Below are positions 9,042 through 17,811 of a stretch of 64,000 nt of DNA, one piece after another. The DNA is from Geomonas sp. Red32 (GTDB taxonomy: Bacteria; Desulfobacterota; Desulfuromonadia; Geobacterales; Geobacteraceae), in NCBI RefSeq assembly GCF_023652955.1, contig NZ_JAKLOY010000004.1, positions 434,001 through 498,000 on the forward strand, in the 5' to 3' direction. The position numbers were made by a program, and so were the translations under genes. The notes beneath the pieces are model-generated. The model was not told the origin of the DNA and did not search any database. It saw nothing but the letters and a program-made list of their open reading frames with translations. Numbering within the stretch: the stretch's first letter is position 1; each line of letters starts with the position of its first letter.

Positions 9042-9953
9042 GTGAAGCGAATCGTCTGGAAAGCCCAAGCCGCCGCATTTTACTGTCTCACCTTTGGCGC
9101 CGCCATGGTGCCCGCCGCCATCTTTGACCGCTTCGCTTCCGGAATCGGGCATCTTATCTCATTCATCCTCTTCAACCGCCGTAAAATCCTTTTTGATAAC
9201 CTACGCCGCGCACTCCCCTTCATGGAGCACCATCCGCTCTGGTCGCCTCCCTGCGGGGATGTCCGCAACCTGGCCACGGAGACCTTCGAGAACATGGGGA
9301 GGTCCCTGGTCGAGGTCTGCCGCCTCTACCACGGCCAAGGGGAAGAGGTCGTCGCCGGCATCGAGTTGCGCGGACGCGAGCACTTCGAGGCGGCCAGGGC
9401 TAAGGGAAGAGGGATGATCTGCCTGAGTGGCCACTGCGGCAATTGGGAACTGATGGCTTTGGCGATCGGCCGCCTCCTCGGAGAGGGAGCGGTGATAGCC
9501 AACCAGCAGAAAAACCCGTTTTTCAACGAGATGGTGGAGCGGATGCGCATGCGCTACCACAGCCGGGTTATCTACAAGAAGGGGGCGTTCAGGAGAATGC
9601 TGGCCGAGCTGAGGAGAGGGCACCTGATCGGCCTGCTCGCCGATCAAGCGGACTTTCCTGCCCAAGGAGTACTGATCGACTTCATGGGACGCAAAGCATG
9701 GGCCTCCAAGGCCCCGGTGCAGATCGCCCGTAAAAGCGGCGCCCCCCTGGTTCCGGTCTTCATCCATCGGGAGGGGGGACGGCACGTTATCACCTTTTAT
9801 CCCGAACACCTTCTCGGCGACGATCTGAGCGAAGAAGGCACCGGAAAGGAAATCCAGGCCCTGTCGCGTTACGTAGAAGATTACGTGGTCGCCCACCCGG
9901 CCCAGTGGTACTGGGTGCATCGCCGCTGGAAGCGGGCAGAAGGGCTCGTCTAG
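9042..9953 (+). CDS. Lysophospholipid/lipid A acyltransferase (LpxL/HtrB family)
   Basis: A 303-residue inner-membrane-associated enzyme of the family that adds secondary acyl chains to lipid A. The catalytic H-x4-E motif appears as SGHCGNWEL near residue 130, followed by the expected 'ANQQKNPFFNEMV' and 'LLADQAD' segments and a C-terminal 'HPAQWYWVHRRW', a signature of the family. A hydrophobic segment near residues 10-40 may anchor it. It starts at ATG 9042, preceded by GGGGAG, and follows the small charged protein. The acyl donor and position cannot be told from sequence. Confidence 0.9.
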   Translation: MKRIVWKAQAAAFYCLTFGAAMVPAAIFDRFASGIGHLISFILFNRRKILFDNLRRALPFMEHHPLWSPPCGDVRNLATETFENMGRSLVEVCRLYHGQGEEVVAGIELRGREHFEAARAKGRGMICLSGHCGNWELMALAIGRLLGEGAVIANQQKNPFFNEMVERMRMRYHSRVIYKKGAFRRMLAELRRGHLIGLLADQADFPAQGVLIDFMGRKAWASKAPVQIARKSGAPLVPVFIHREGGRHVITFYPEHLLGDDLSEEGTGKEIQALSRYVEDYVVAHPAQWYWVHRRWKRAEGLV

Positions 9954-9962
9954 GCCCCGGCC

Positions 9963-10259
9963 TCACGCCCCTTTGGTGGCGTGCAGTACCGGGAGCAGAT
10001 TCATCTCGTCAAGCAGCTCGTACAGGTTGTTGTCCCCCACCAGCATGGCTATCTTGCACCTCTTCTGGTTGACGGCCTGGAGCAGGAAGCCGATCACCGA
10101 AGAGGGCATCGAGAAGGACTCCGGTATCCTCAGCAGGATATCCCCCGCCCCGCCGGCGACGATCCCGTTAACCGCATCCCGTATGGCAAGATAATCCTCC
10201 ACCGACTTGATATTGCCGTAAATGGTCAGCTCCCTGTTCCCGCTTATCTCTATTCTCAT
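9963..10259 (-). CDS. STAS-like anti-sigma-factor-antagonist-type protein
   Basis: A 98-residue protein encoded last in a three-gene minus-strand operon. Its size and alternating strand-helix pattern fit a STAS or STAS-like domain, with Ser53-Ser54 (MPSSVIGFLL) at the position where antagonists such as SpoIIAA are phosphorylated. It starts 10 bases after the stop of the REC-PP2C-HATPase gene. The natural reading is a partner-switch module: the kinase-like ATPase domain phosphorylates this protein and the PP2C domain dephosphorylates it. The downstream target (sigma factor or other protein) is not encoded nearby. The family match is by pattern only, so confidence is moderate. Confidence 0.65.
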   Translation of the reverse strand: MRIEISGNRELTIYGNIKSVEDYLAIRDAVNGIVAGGAGDILLRIPESFSMPSSVIGFLLQAVNQKRCKIAMLVGDNNLYELLDEMNLLPVLHATKGA

Positions 10260-10268
10260 GGCGGCTCC

Positions 10269-11969
10269 TCAGCTCAGATACTTAAGAAGGCAGAGACTGT
10301 TTCCCTGCCGGTTGTAAAACATTCCGTCGACGTACCTGCGGATCATCTTGAGCCCCCGTCCGCAGCTCCGGTCCACCCCCGCCTTTTTCTCCAGCGCCGA
10401 GTTGAAATCGAACCCCTTCCCCCCATCCGAGATGGTCAAAAGCAGCAACGAGCGCTCCCCGGGCAGAAAACGGAGGGCGATTTCCACGAGAATGCCGGCC
10501 GACGGGTCCGGGGCCGGGGTAGCCAGGTAGTCGTCGTAGCCCCCCTCCTCGATCAGGCGGGACTTTTGCTCCTGATCGAGCCCCAGGCATCCATGCTCGT
10601 AGGCGTTCATCAGCGCCTCGGCCGCCGCGATGGCCAATTCCTCCCGCCCTTTTTCGCTAAACCCGGCCAGATGGGCACAGGTATCCCCCACCCATGTCCC
10701 GGCCTTTCCAACCACTCCCAGCCCATCCTTGACCGGGAAGAATTCCGAGGCGATCCGGTCCCCCTCCAGCCGGGTGAAGCGGATGGAGGTGCTGTCGTCG
10801 TTCTTCCCGAGGACCAAGCGGTCGAAGCGGGCCATCAGCTCGGCCGAGAGGAAGGTCTCCCCGAAATCGGCGGGAAGATGGGCCCGGTAGGTCTTTCCGT
10901 CGCTGGTCTCGGCGTCGCTCAACCCGTCGGTGTAAAGGAGGATGCTTTCCGCCGCGGCGAGGCCGAACTGCTGGCTGTCATACCCGTGCAGGGTGGTGGA
11001 GATCGGAGGGTTTTTTCCCTTTATCCGGCGCACCACCGTGCCGGTTGTCCGCAGCAGCAAGGGAGGGAGCCCGAACAGCGCGGCGTCCGCCACGTCGCTG
11101 TCGTGGTGGAGAAGCAGGAAGCCGCAGGAGAGCACCTCGTCCGGCAGGAGAACGGTGTGGCAGAAGTTGATGAACAGCTTTATCACCCGGTCGAAGACAA
11201 AGCGGTGCTCCTCCTCGTACAGGGCGAAGAGGTAGTTGAGGAAAGCGACCGAGCACATGGCGGTAACCGAGGCCGAGAGCCCGGCTCCCATGGCATCGAC
11301 CAGGAATACGAGCACATCGCCGTTTTGGTGCCGCCGCACCATGTAACCGTCGCCGCACATGATGTCCTGCGGGCAGTAGGAGATCTCGGCTATCCACCCC
11401 CCGCCGTGGCCCGGCGAGCCCAGCGGGGTGAGGAGGTTCGCCAGGTCGTTCCTGATGAGGTGCTCTTCCTTGCTCTTGGCCAGCTCCTGTTGACGGTTAT
11501 GGTAACGCCTTTCGTAGCGCAAGAGCTCCAGCTCCTGCTGCCGGTTTACCTCCAGCACCTTGCGGGCCACGATCTCGCTCGACACGGAACTGAAGGACTT
11601 CAGAATGGAAGCGAAATCGATCGGCTTGGTGAGGAACTTGGAGACCCCGAGGTTGATGGCCTCGATGAGGACCCTTTTGTCGGTCTCGGTGGTCAGCAGG
11701 AAGATGGGGACGCTGTTCCCGGAGCGGCGCAGCTCACGGATCATCTCCAGCCCGGTCATGACCGGCATCAGGTGGTCGGTTAGAATCAGGTCGGGATGCT
11801 CGGCCTCCGCCAGCTCCAACCCCTCCCTTCCGTTGACTGCCACGAAGAGCCGCTTGAAGTGGCGCGCCAGCCTCGCCTGGACCATCATCCGGAGAACGGT
11901 GTCGTCCTCCACGAAGAGCAGCGTCAGCTGGGCCGCGTACTCCAGGGCCTTCTTCGGGATCGTCTGCAT
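10269..11969 (-). CDS. Response regulator with PP2C phosphatase and RsbW-like ATPase domains
   Basis: A 566-residue cytosolic signalling protein. The receiver domain (about 14-130) has the acidic pair Glu21-Asp22-Asp23, phospho-acceptor Asp65 (LILTDHLMP) and a KP pair in FLTKPID. A coiled linker (about 135-190) leads to an RsbU/SpoIIE-type PP2C domain (about 200-390), with 'GDGYMVRRHQNGDVLVFLVDAMGAG' giving metal-binding Asp residues. The C-terminal part (about 420-560) is a HATPase_c_2 domain of the RsbW/SpoIIAB kind, with 'AAEALMNAYEHG' and 'DGGKGFD'. Having phosphatase and kinase in one chain with a receiver is a full partner-switch controller. It starts 6 bases after the chemoreceptor stop. 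Confidence 0.9.
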   Translation of the reverse strand: MQTIPKKALEYAAQLTLLFVEDDTVLRMMVQARLARHFKRLFVAVNGREGLELAEAEHPDLILTDHLMPVMTGLEMIRELRRSGNSVPIFLLTTETDKRVLIEAINLGVSKFLTKPIDFASILKSFSSVSSEIVARKVLEVNRQQELELLRYERRYHNRQQELAKSKEEHLIRNDLANLLTPLGSPGHGGGWIAEISYCPQDIMCGDGYMVRRHQNGDVLVFLVDAMGAGLSASVTAMCSVAFLNYLFALYEEEHRFVFDRVIKLFINFCHTVLLPDEVLSCGFLLLHHDSDVADAALFGLPPLLLRTTGTVVRRIKGKNPPISTTLHGYDSQQFGLAAAESILLYTDGLSDAETSDGKTYRAHLPADFGETFLSAELMARFDRLVLGKNDDSTSIRFTRLEGDRIASEFFPVKDGLGVVGKAGTWVGDTCAHLAGFSEKGREELAIAAAEALMNAYEHGCLGLDQEQKSRLIEEGGYDDYLATPAPDPSAGILVEIALRFLPGERSLLLLTISDGGKGFDFNSALEKKAGVDRSCGRGLKMIRRYVDGMFYNRQGNSLCLLKYLS

Positions 11970-11975
11970 TAACGG

Positions 11976-13961
11976 CTACACCCTGAACTGGTTGAGCTCC
12001 CGCTGAAGAGAGGACGATTTTTCGGCCAGCAGCTGGGAGACCTCGCGGGTGTTCTCCCCCGCGTAGCTGATCTGCTGGGAGAGGTCGCACATCCGCTGGG
12101 TGACGGAGATCAGCTCCTTGGTGCGCAGGGCGATGGCGGTGCTTTTCTTCACGAGGGTCAGCGACGAATTCACCGTGCCGGAAAGCTTGTCGTTGGTGGA
12201 GGAGGCGGCGCCGATCAGCTGCTGGGATCCCTGCGAGATGCCGACGATGTCGTTGGTGATCCGGCCGACCTCGGAATGGATGTCGTCGATGGTCACGGTG
12301 ATCTTCCCCGTGATGCCGCCGATCTCCACCAGCGATGCCTGGGTCTTTACCGCCAGCTTGCGCACCTCGTCGGCGACCACGGCAAATCCCCTTCCCTGCT
12401 CTCCGGCCCGGGCGGCCTCGATGGAGGCGTTCAAGGCGAGCAGGTTGGTCTGGTCGGCGATGTCCGAGATGATCTCCAGGACGGAGCGGATCCGCTCGGC
12501 TTCGAGGTGAAGGCTGTCCATCCGGCGGGTGAGCTCCACCTGGGCATCCTTGTCCCGCAGGATGAGGACGTCGAGCTCTCCGAGATCCTTGATGAAACTC
12601 GCAAGCATCCCCGAGGTCTGCTTGAGCACCTCGGCGGAGGTGGCGGCCAGTTCCTCGGTGATGTCGAGATCCTTGCCGACCTCGGAGACCAGCTGGCCGG
12701 AGGTGGAGACCAGGGCGAACTGGTCGTTGATGTTCCTCGCCAGACTCTCGGCGGTGGCGGACAGCTCCTCGCTGGCGGTGGCCGTTTCGTGGGAGCTCTC
12801 CGAAGCGGAACGAACCACCCGCTGGGTGGCATCGAGGAAGGTGTTGATCGAGTCGCTGGCCAGGGAGACCTCGTCATTGCCGAGCACCCTCACGCGCCGG
12901 GTGAGGTCCCCTTTGGCCAGGTGGCAGGATGCGTCGGTTATGCAATCGAGGGAGGCAACGACGCCGCGGATCGCCAGCATCGCGCAGAGCAGGGTCCCCG
13001 CCACCGATAAGACGGTCACGCAGATGAGAACGATCATGGTGGTGCGGGTAGCGGAAATAAGTTCTCCGGCCCTTCCGGCCAGGTCGCCGGCCAGACGGTT
13101 CTCCACCTCTTTGAGCATGTCGATACGTTTGGTGGCCACCTCGAACCAGTGCGCCGCGTCGATCCCCCCGAGAGTCGGGGCATCCCCCTTCTCGAGCGCC
13201 GTCTTCCTGAGCAGGGAGACCTCGTCGACGGCGGGGCCGGTTACGGTATCGTCGAACATTTTCTTCTGCGAGCCGTTCGCGTAAAGGCGGAAAAGGTCGA
13301 GGTAGGTTTCCTGTTTGGCGAGCAGGGTGACGAAGCGGTTGAAGAATCCGGGGGCGAAGGAATCCCGGGCAAAGGTATTGGAAAGGGTCGCGCGCTCGAT
13401 CCCCGCCATCTCCTTGGCGTAGAGGAGGTTGGCATAGCTGTTGGCCATGACGGCAAGGCTCGCATTGGAACTGACCAGGGGGAGAGAGGCGGGAATCTTC
13501 AGGAGCAGCGCGATGGTCTGCGTGTAGTAGCCGATGGCTGCGGCGGCATCCGTGCTTTGCGCGGTGACCCCGCTGCGGACCTCGGCGATCTTGCCCAACT
13601 GGCCGATCGCCTCGCTCTGCAACGTGGCGAAGGACGGATACCGGCTTCCGTCGAAACCCTGGAGCGCCGTTTTCAGCTTCTCGATACGGGCGTCGCTGAC
13701 CTTGCGCTGCTCCGGCAGTTCCTGGGCGAACTTCGCCCCCTTGCTCCCCAGGTATCCGGCCGACATCCCCCGTTCCTTCTGCAGTTCATGGGCAAGGTCC
13801 CCGAAGCGGGTGGAGAGGACCGTCAAAGCGGTGACCGAGCTGAGTTCGCGGTATTCGGCAATCTTCTGGTAGGTCGATGAGACAGCAAAATAGGCCATCA
13901 ACACAATGGGAAAACTGACAAGCAACAGTAACTTGGTCCTGATGGTGGTACCTCGAATCAT
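11976..13961 (-). CDS. Methyl-accepting chemotaxis protein with nitrate/nitrite-sensing (NIT-like) domain
   Basis: A 661-residue receptor. TM1 (about 8-28) is followed by a large periplasmic helical domain with '[20 protein letters not shown]', the signature of NIT domains that bind nitrate or nitrite. TM2 lies near 305-330, then HAMP, then a cytoplasmic signalling domain containing '[37 protein letters not shown]'-type residues. The signalling region is shorter than in the receptor at 3974, and it ends without a CheR pentapeptide. First gene of the operon with the REC-PP2C-HATPase and STAS-like genes, behind a near-consensus sigma-28 promoter. The receptor might feed the partner-switch rather than, or as well as, CheA; that is inference. 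Confidence 0.92.
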   Translation of the reverse strand: MIRGTTIRTKLLLLVSFPIVLMAYFAVSSTYQKIAEYRELSSVTALTVLSTRFGDLAHELQKERGMSAGYLGSKGAKFAQELPEQRKVSDARIEKLKTALQGFDGSRYPSFATLQSEAIGQLGKIAEVRSGVTAQSTDAAAAIGYYTQTIALLLKIPASLPLVSSNASLAVMANSYANLLYAKEMAGIERATLSNTFARDSFAPGFFNRFVTLLAKQETYLDLFRLYANGSQKKMFDDTVTGPAVDEVSLLRKTALEKGDAPTLGGIDAAHWFEVATKRIDMLKEVENRLAGDLAGRAGELISATRTTMIVLICVTVLSVAGTLLCAMLAIRGVVASLDCITDASCHLAKGDLTRRVRVLGNDEVSLASDSINTFLDATQRVVRSASESSHETATASEELSATAESLARNINDQFALVSTSGQLVSEVGKDLDITEELAATSAEVLKQTSGMLASFIKDLGELDVLILRDKDAQVELTRRMDSLHLEAERIRSVLEIISDIADQTNLLALNASIEAARAGEQGRGFAVVADEVRKLAVKTQASLVEIGGITGKITVTIDDIHSEVGRITNDIVGISQGSQQLIGAASSTNDKLSGTVNSSLTLVKKSTAIALRTKELISVTQRMCDLSQQISYAGENTREVSQLLAEKSSSLQRELNQFRV

Positions 13962-14044
13962 CCCCTACCTCGTTCCCGGGGTCGCGTTTTACGCCCCCTT
14001 AAGCCGGACCGGCTCACCCGGCAAAATCTCGACAGCTGACGGAA

Positions 14045-14071
14045 TTATCGGCAAAACGGTGTCATTCTTTA
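14045..14071 (-). promoter_or_regulatory. Sigma-28 (FliA) promoter of the chemoreceptor/partner-switch operon
   Basis: On the minus strand TAAAGAAT (14064-14071) is followed after exactly 11 bases by GCCGATAA (14045-14052). The -10 octamer is identical to the E. coli FliA consensus and the -35 differs only in its last bases. The site is about 85 bases upstream of the NIT-domain receptor start. Confidence 0.82.
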
Positions 14072-14218
14072 AGGGAATCACCGCCCACGCGCCACGAATT
14101 GACCATAGCTCGCGTCAGTCTGTAACCCGGCTCATATACGGGAAGGGATGAGAAAATATCAGCATTGGCCCCGGCAGGGTCGGCGGGAGGCGCTTCGATC
14201 ATCGCGCCCTCCAGATGC

Positions 14219-14255
14219 AAAAGGCACCCGGCTGTGCAACCGGGTGCCTTTTTTC
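14219..14255. terminator. Bidirectional terminator-like hairpin of the AAAGGCACCCGG type
   Basis: AAAAGGCACCCGGC and GCCGGGTGCC-like arms (14219-14232 with 14238-14254) pair and are flanked by an A-run and a T-run. It is a near copy of the terminator at 6331 and lies downstream of the cytochrome's own terminator. Confidence 0.75.
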
Positions 14256-14332
14256 AACGGTATCCCCTTTCGGGGCGTACTTCCCAGCCCAAAGAATCGC
14301 GAAGCAGTCCAGGGTGAACCGGGTAAACAACG

Positions 14333-14366
14333 AAGGGGAGCGCCTGCCGAACGGCGCTCCCCCCTT
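14333..14366 (-). terminator. Terminator of the multiheme cytochrome gene
   Basis: The stem AAGGGGAGCGCC / GGCGCTCCCCCCTT (14333-14344 with 14353-14366) begins about 43 bases after the cytochrome stop codon. On the minus strand the T-run is weak (CCCCTTCGTT), so termination efficiency is uncertain; the second hairpin at 14219 may back it up. Confidence 0.65.
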
Positions 14367-14408
14367 GTTAAAGCTGCTGCCGGGCGTACCCGGCCTCGAC
14401 CGTTATTT

Positions 14409-17372
14409 CTACTTCACCGTGAAGTACGAGCTCGAGCTCCCCGTCCCGCCGGCGCTGGTCACCGAAATCCTTCCGCTGGCCGCGCCGGAAGGGACGGTCA
14501 CCACGACCTTGCTTGCCGAGAGCACCTGGAAGCGGGCAGTTACTCCCCCGATTTTCGCCGAGGTAATTGCTCCCAGGTTGGTGCCTACTACGGTGACTGC
14601 GGTACCGGCCGGTCCCGAGGTGGGAGAGAAGCTCTGGATTTTGGGGGATACCGAGCGGGTACCGACCGAAAAGCTGGTGCTGCTGGTGGCTGTTCCGGAA
14701 CCGGTGGTGACACGGATGGCCCCCGAAGTTGCCCCCTTCGGCACCCCGCACACCACGGTGGTGTCCGATACCACCGTGAAGGGAGCGCTCACGCCGTTGA
14801 AGGTGACGCTGCTCGCCCCGGTGAAGCCCGAACCGGTAAGGGTAACGGCGGTACCCACTCCGCCGTAGGTCGGGGTAAAGCTGACGATGCGGGACGCCTG
14901 CGACAGCACGGTAAAGCTGGTGCCGCTCACCGCACTGCCGCCGGGAGTGGTCACGCTGATCGCGCCGCTCGTGGCCCCTGCGGGTACCACGGCACTGATC
15001 TGGGTTGCGGAGACGACGGTGAAGGAAGCGGCCGTGCCGTTGAAGGCCACCCGGGACGCGCCGGTGAAGTTGGCGCCGGTGATCGCGACGGCACCGCCGG
15101 CTGCGGCAGACGTCGGGGTGAAGCCGGTTATGGCAGGGGCCGGAGAGGTGACGGTCAAGGTCGCAGTTGTACTGACCGCCGATCCATCGCCGTTGGCCAC
15201 CGCCACGTAGTAGGAGCCCGCGTCGGCGAGGCCTGCCGCCGCTATGGCAAAGGAGGCGCTGGTGGCGCCGGAAATGGGGCTGCCGTTTTTGTACCACTGG
15301 TAGGAAAGGGTCGGTACGCCGGTGGCGGTAACGCTGAAGGTCACCGGGCTCCCAGCCACCACCGATTGGCTCAACGGGTTTTGCGTGACGAGCGGCGCGC
15401 CGGGGGTCACGGTGACGGTTGCGGTGGCGAGCCTGGAGTTTTTGGCGCCATCGTAGGCGGCAAAGGTAAAGGTGTCGGTGCCGGTGAATCCGGCAGCCGG
15501 GTAATAGGTGGCGGTGTTGTTGCTGAGCCCGACGGTGCCATTGACGGGCTGGCTGACGATGCGCAGGACCGCACCGGTGCCGGTCACGGAGAGGGGAATG
15601 GTTACCGGCTGCCCGGCTACCCCCTGGGCGGAAACATCGCCGACCACGGGAGCTGCCGCGGTGTTCCAGCTGTCGTCACCGGGGCCCTGATGGCAGGTGT
15701 AGCATCCTATGGTTGCGCCGCGGTAGAAGGTCTGGGTGCCGCCGGCCGAGAAGGTGCGGCTCCCCTGGACCCGGGAGAGGACGGTACCGCGGTAATCCGT
15801 ACCGTGGCAGGTCTGGCACCAGGCACGGCCGAGCGCGCTGACCTGGCTCTCATGCCCGCTCACCCAGCTCTGCCCGATGGGGTGCATCCCGTGAGGACCG
15901 CCGTTGGGGCTGGTCGGCATGGTGGCATGGCAGGAGGTGCACTCGGCAACCATCCCTACGTGACCCTGGAGCTGGATGTTGCGGATGTTGTCGTTACGTC
16001 CGGAGGACGGGAACTCCGCGTGGGTGGAGCCGTGGCATGCCGAACACTGCAGACCTCCGTGCCCGACCGAGAAGCGGTACAGGGAAAGTCCGGCGGCCGG
16101 GGTATTGGGGGTGGTGGCGAAGGTTTGATCTGCGGCCACCCGCGGTTGCCCGTTGGCGTCGAACGCGCTGGTGTAGAGTATCTGGCCGCTGTTCTTGGTT
16201 GCGGTGCCGGTGTGGCAGCTCTGGCAGGCAGGTTCCATGAACCAGCCGGTACGGGTGGGAGAGCCGACCTGGCTCATGGTGCCGTGGCAGCTTTGGCACT
16301 GCATGGCCATGGTCCCGTCCGGGGCGACGGAGCTTCCCATGGCACCCCGCAGGCAGCGGGTGGCCGAACCGGGGTGGCAGCGGTAGCAGGCGTTGCGGTT
16401 TCCGGCATCGTTTAACGTGACGTTAAGCTGCGGGTCCATGACCGTGGAGTGCTCGGTGTGCATGGAGGTGGTCAGCTGGGGGACGGTCCCGTTGGCGCTG
16501 GAAAAGCTGGGAAGCCCCAAGGCCTCCGAGGCGTGGCAGCCGGCGCAGAGGATGGGCTTGCCGTTGTTGGCCGTGGTGTAGAGGCCGGTGGCGTCGTACC
16601 CCTTGGCAGCCAGCGCGTCCCGGTATAGAGCGGCGTTATCGGCGAACTGTTTCTCGTCGTGCAGCTTGAGGATGTTGAGGCGGTAATCGCGATCCTTGGA
16701 GGAGGCGAACACCCACCCGGCGGCGGGCTGCGCGGCGGTCTGCGAGCCGGAAAGGTGGCATGCGGAGCAGTCCATCTCATCCGAAACCGGCAGCACGATG
16801 TCGCTGGTGGCGATGATCGTGTTGGTGGCGTCCCGCGCCACGAGGTGCATCAGCGGATAGCTGTTTTTGACCCCCTTGTCGTCGATGGGGGTGAGCGGAA
16901 TCCCCTCGGCGCGGAACCAGTTCACCGGCGTGGAAACTCCTGCCGCCGGGCTGTTGGCCGTCTCGAACCGCATCGCCTGCGGGGTGTTGGCCGCCCCCGG
17001 CATGTTCCAGCCGGCCAGGCCGGTATCGGCGCCGTAAGGGGACGGCGCGCCGTAGAGGATGGAAGCGAAGAGCCCCCAATTCCCTTTGCCGATGGAGGTC
17101 GTATTGATCGAACCGTCCGGGTCGGCGATCGCCTCATAGGTCAAGGTGTACCCGGAACCGGTTGTCATCAATTTCCCACCAACGATAAGCTGCGCCTCTA
17201 TCGTGTTGTAAGGGGGGAGAATGGAAAAAACCGAGTAGTCGCTGTCCATGCAGTGCATGCCCAGGTTGTTCCACCCCAAAATGGCGGAGCTGGCAGCCTG
17301 CGCCTGGGTGAGCCATCCCGCAGAGATCATGAAACAGAGCGCAACGGCGACAAAAAACTTTTTTACGTGCAT
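14409..17372 (-). CDS. Nonaheme c-type cytochrome with Ig-like and IPT/TIG domains
   Basis: A 987-residue exported protein (signal peptide cleaved near residue 26, AQA-AS). Nine CxxCH heme motifs start at residues 202, 276, 329, 359, 383, 443, 478, 519 and 557. The 175 residues before the first heme contain a conserved-looking 'WNNLGMHCMD' start and no heme site. After the heme region come a cadherin/Ig-like repeat (about 575-660), an Ig_3 domain (about 662-750) and three IPT/TIG repeats (about 752-987). Electron transfer at or beyond the outer membrane is likely, with the C-terminal beta domains serving as spacer or binding modules. The gene stands alone behind a GEMM-type riboswitch. The heme count and domain types are seen; substrate and partners are not. 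Confidence 0.9.
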   Translation of the reverse strand: MHVKKFFVAVALCFMISAGWLTQAQAASSAILGWNNLGMHCMDSDYSVFSILPPYNTIEAQLIVGGKLMTTGSGYTLTYEAIADPDGSINTTSIGKGNWGLFASILYGAPSPYGADTGLAGWNMPGAANTPQAMRFETANSPAAGVSTPVNWFRAEGIPLTPIDDKGVKNSYPLMHLVARDATNTIIATSDIVLPVSDEMDCSACHLSGSQTAAQPAAGWVFASSKDRDYRLNILKLHDEKQFADNAALYRDALAAKGYDATGLYTTANNGKPILCAGCHASEALGLPSFSSANGTVPQLTTSMHTEHSTVMDPQLNVTLNDAGNRNACYRCHPGSATRCLRGAMGSSVAPDGTMAMQCQSCHGTMSQVGSPTRTGWFMEPACQSCHTGTATKNSGQILYTSAFDANGQPRVAADQTFATTPNTPAAGLSLYRFSVGHGGLQCSACHGSTHAEFPSSGRNDNIRNIQLQGHVGMVAECTSCHATMPTSPNGGPHGMHPIGQSWVSGHESQVSALGRAWCQTCHGTDYRGTVLSRVQGSRTFSAGGTQTFYRGATIGCYTCHQGPGDDSWNTAAAPVVGDVSAQGVAGQPVTIPLSVTGTGAVLRIVSQPVNGTVGLSNNTATYYPAAGFTGTDTFTFAAYDGAKNSRLATATVTVTPGAPLVTQNPLSQSVVAGSPVTFSVTATGVPTLSYQWYKNGSPISGATSASFAIAAAGLADAGSYYVAVANGDGSAVSTTATLTVTSPAPAITGFTPTSAAAGGAVAITGANFTGASRVAFNGTAASFTVVSATQISAVVPAGATSGAISVTTPGGSAVSGTSFTVLSQASRIVSFTPTYGGVGTAVTLTGSGFTGASSVTFNGVSAPFTVVSDTTVVCGVPKGATSGAIRVTTGSGTATSSTSFSVGTRSVSPKIQSFSPTSGPAGTAVTVVGTNLGAITSAKIGGVTARFQVLSASKVVVTVPSGAASGRISVTSAGGTGSSSSYFTVK

Positions 17373-17482
17373 AAATTTGCTCCTCTCTCACTGCCTACAT
17401 GTTGTTCCTTGCCCCTGAACGGAAACCGTCAAGGGCGATAGGAATGAACCCATATATTCAGAAACAATGCGAGATCCGGAAC

Positions 17483-17533
17483 AAAAAAAAGCCGGGTCGC
17501 CTTGATATCGAGTGGATATTTCGGCAACCCGGC
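17483..17533 (-). terminator. Riboswitch-linked terminator in the cytochrome leader
   Basis: On the minus strand GCCGGGTTGCC (17523-17533) pairs with GGCGACCCGGC (17491-17501), directly followed by eight T residues. The 5' arm is also the 3' part of the GEMM aptamer (AGCCGGGTTGCCGA), so ligand binding and terminator formation should be mutually exclusive. That predicts ligand-induced read-through. Confidence 0.85.
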
Positions 17534-17592
17534 TGTCTCGGTGAGACCCTATAGGCTTTCCGCCCCACCCTCGCGGGTGGTTGAGTATTGTC
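17519..17592 (-). promoter_or_regulatory. GEMM-I type cyclic-dinucleotide riboswitch aptamer
   Basis: Read on the minus strand, the segment has the GEMM layout: CAACCA, a hairpin CCC-GCGA-GGG with GNRA loop, TGGGGCGGAAAGCC, a second hairpin GGGTCT-CACCG-AGAC, then AGCCGGGTTGCCGAAAT. This matches the conserved AAACCA / GNRA / GGGACGCAAAGCC / GCCGGGTTACCGA order of c-di-GMP-I riboswitches. The 5' strand (ACAATACTCAACC) departs from the usual CACAGGGCAAACC, and an A rather than G may occupy the specificity position, so 3',3'-cGAMP sensing as seen in other Geobacter members is possible. It controls the nonaheme cytochrome gene. Confidence 0.8.
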
Positions 17593-17616
17593 GTCTATCT
17601 GCTAAAAGTTGCGCTG

Positions 17617-17645
17617 CTTTTACCGCATGCTTTTTCCGAAGTCAA
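17617..17645 (-). promoter_or_regulatory. Possible sigma-70-type promoter of the riboswitch-cytochrome transcript
   Basis: TTGACT (17640-17645 reversed) and TAAAAG (17617-17622 reversed) are 17 bases apart on the minus strand. Initiation would fall near 17610, placing the transcript start just upstream of the aptamer, which is the expected arrangement. Confidence 0.45.
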
Positions 17646-17750
17646 CATTTAATTATCGCTATGTCCAAATGCCTCGTGATTACCGGCAATTGCCCGGCCG
17701 GTTGAAAATGGCCTCCTGAAAGATGGGGGCGCCGCTTGGTGCGAAAACGA

Positions 17751-17782
17751 GAAAGGCGCCTGGTCGAAACCGGGCGCCTTTC
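17751..17782. terminator. Terminator of the lipoprotein gene
   Basis: GAAAGGCGCC (17751-17760) and GGCGCCTTTC (17773-17782) form a stem with a CGAA-type loop 30 bases past the stop of the lipoprotein gene on the minus strand. The tail is T-poor in both directions, so strength is uncertain. Confidence 0.7.
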
Positions 17783-17811
17783 TCATATGGTAGCGGGGAT
17801 AGGATGTGAAA

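Larger units (their letters stand above)
13962..14408. other. Intergenic region holding a sigma-28 promoter and two terminators
   Basis: This 447-base gap separates a minus-strand operon start from the 3' end of the cytochrome gene. Apart from the sigma-28 promoter and the hairpins at 14219 and 14333 I see no gene in it. Confidence 0.6.
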
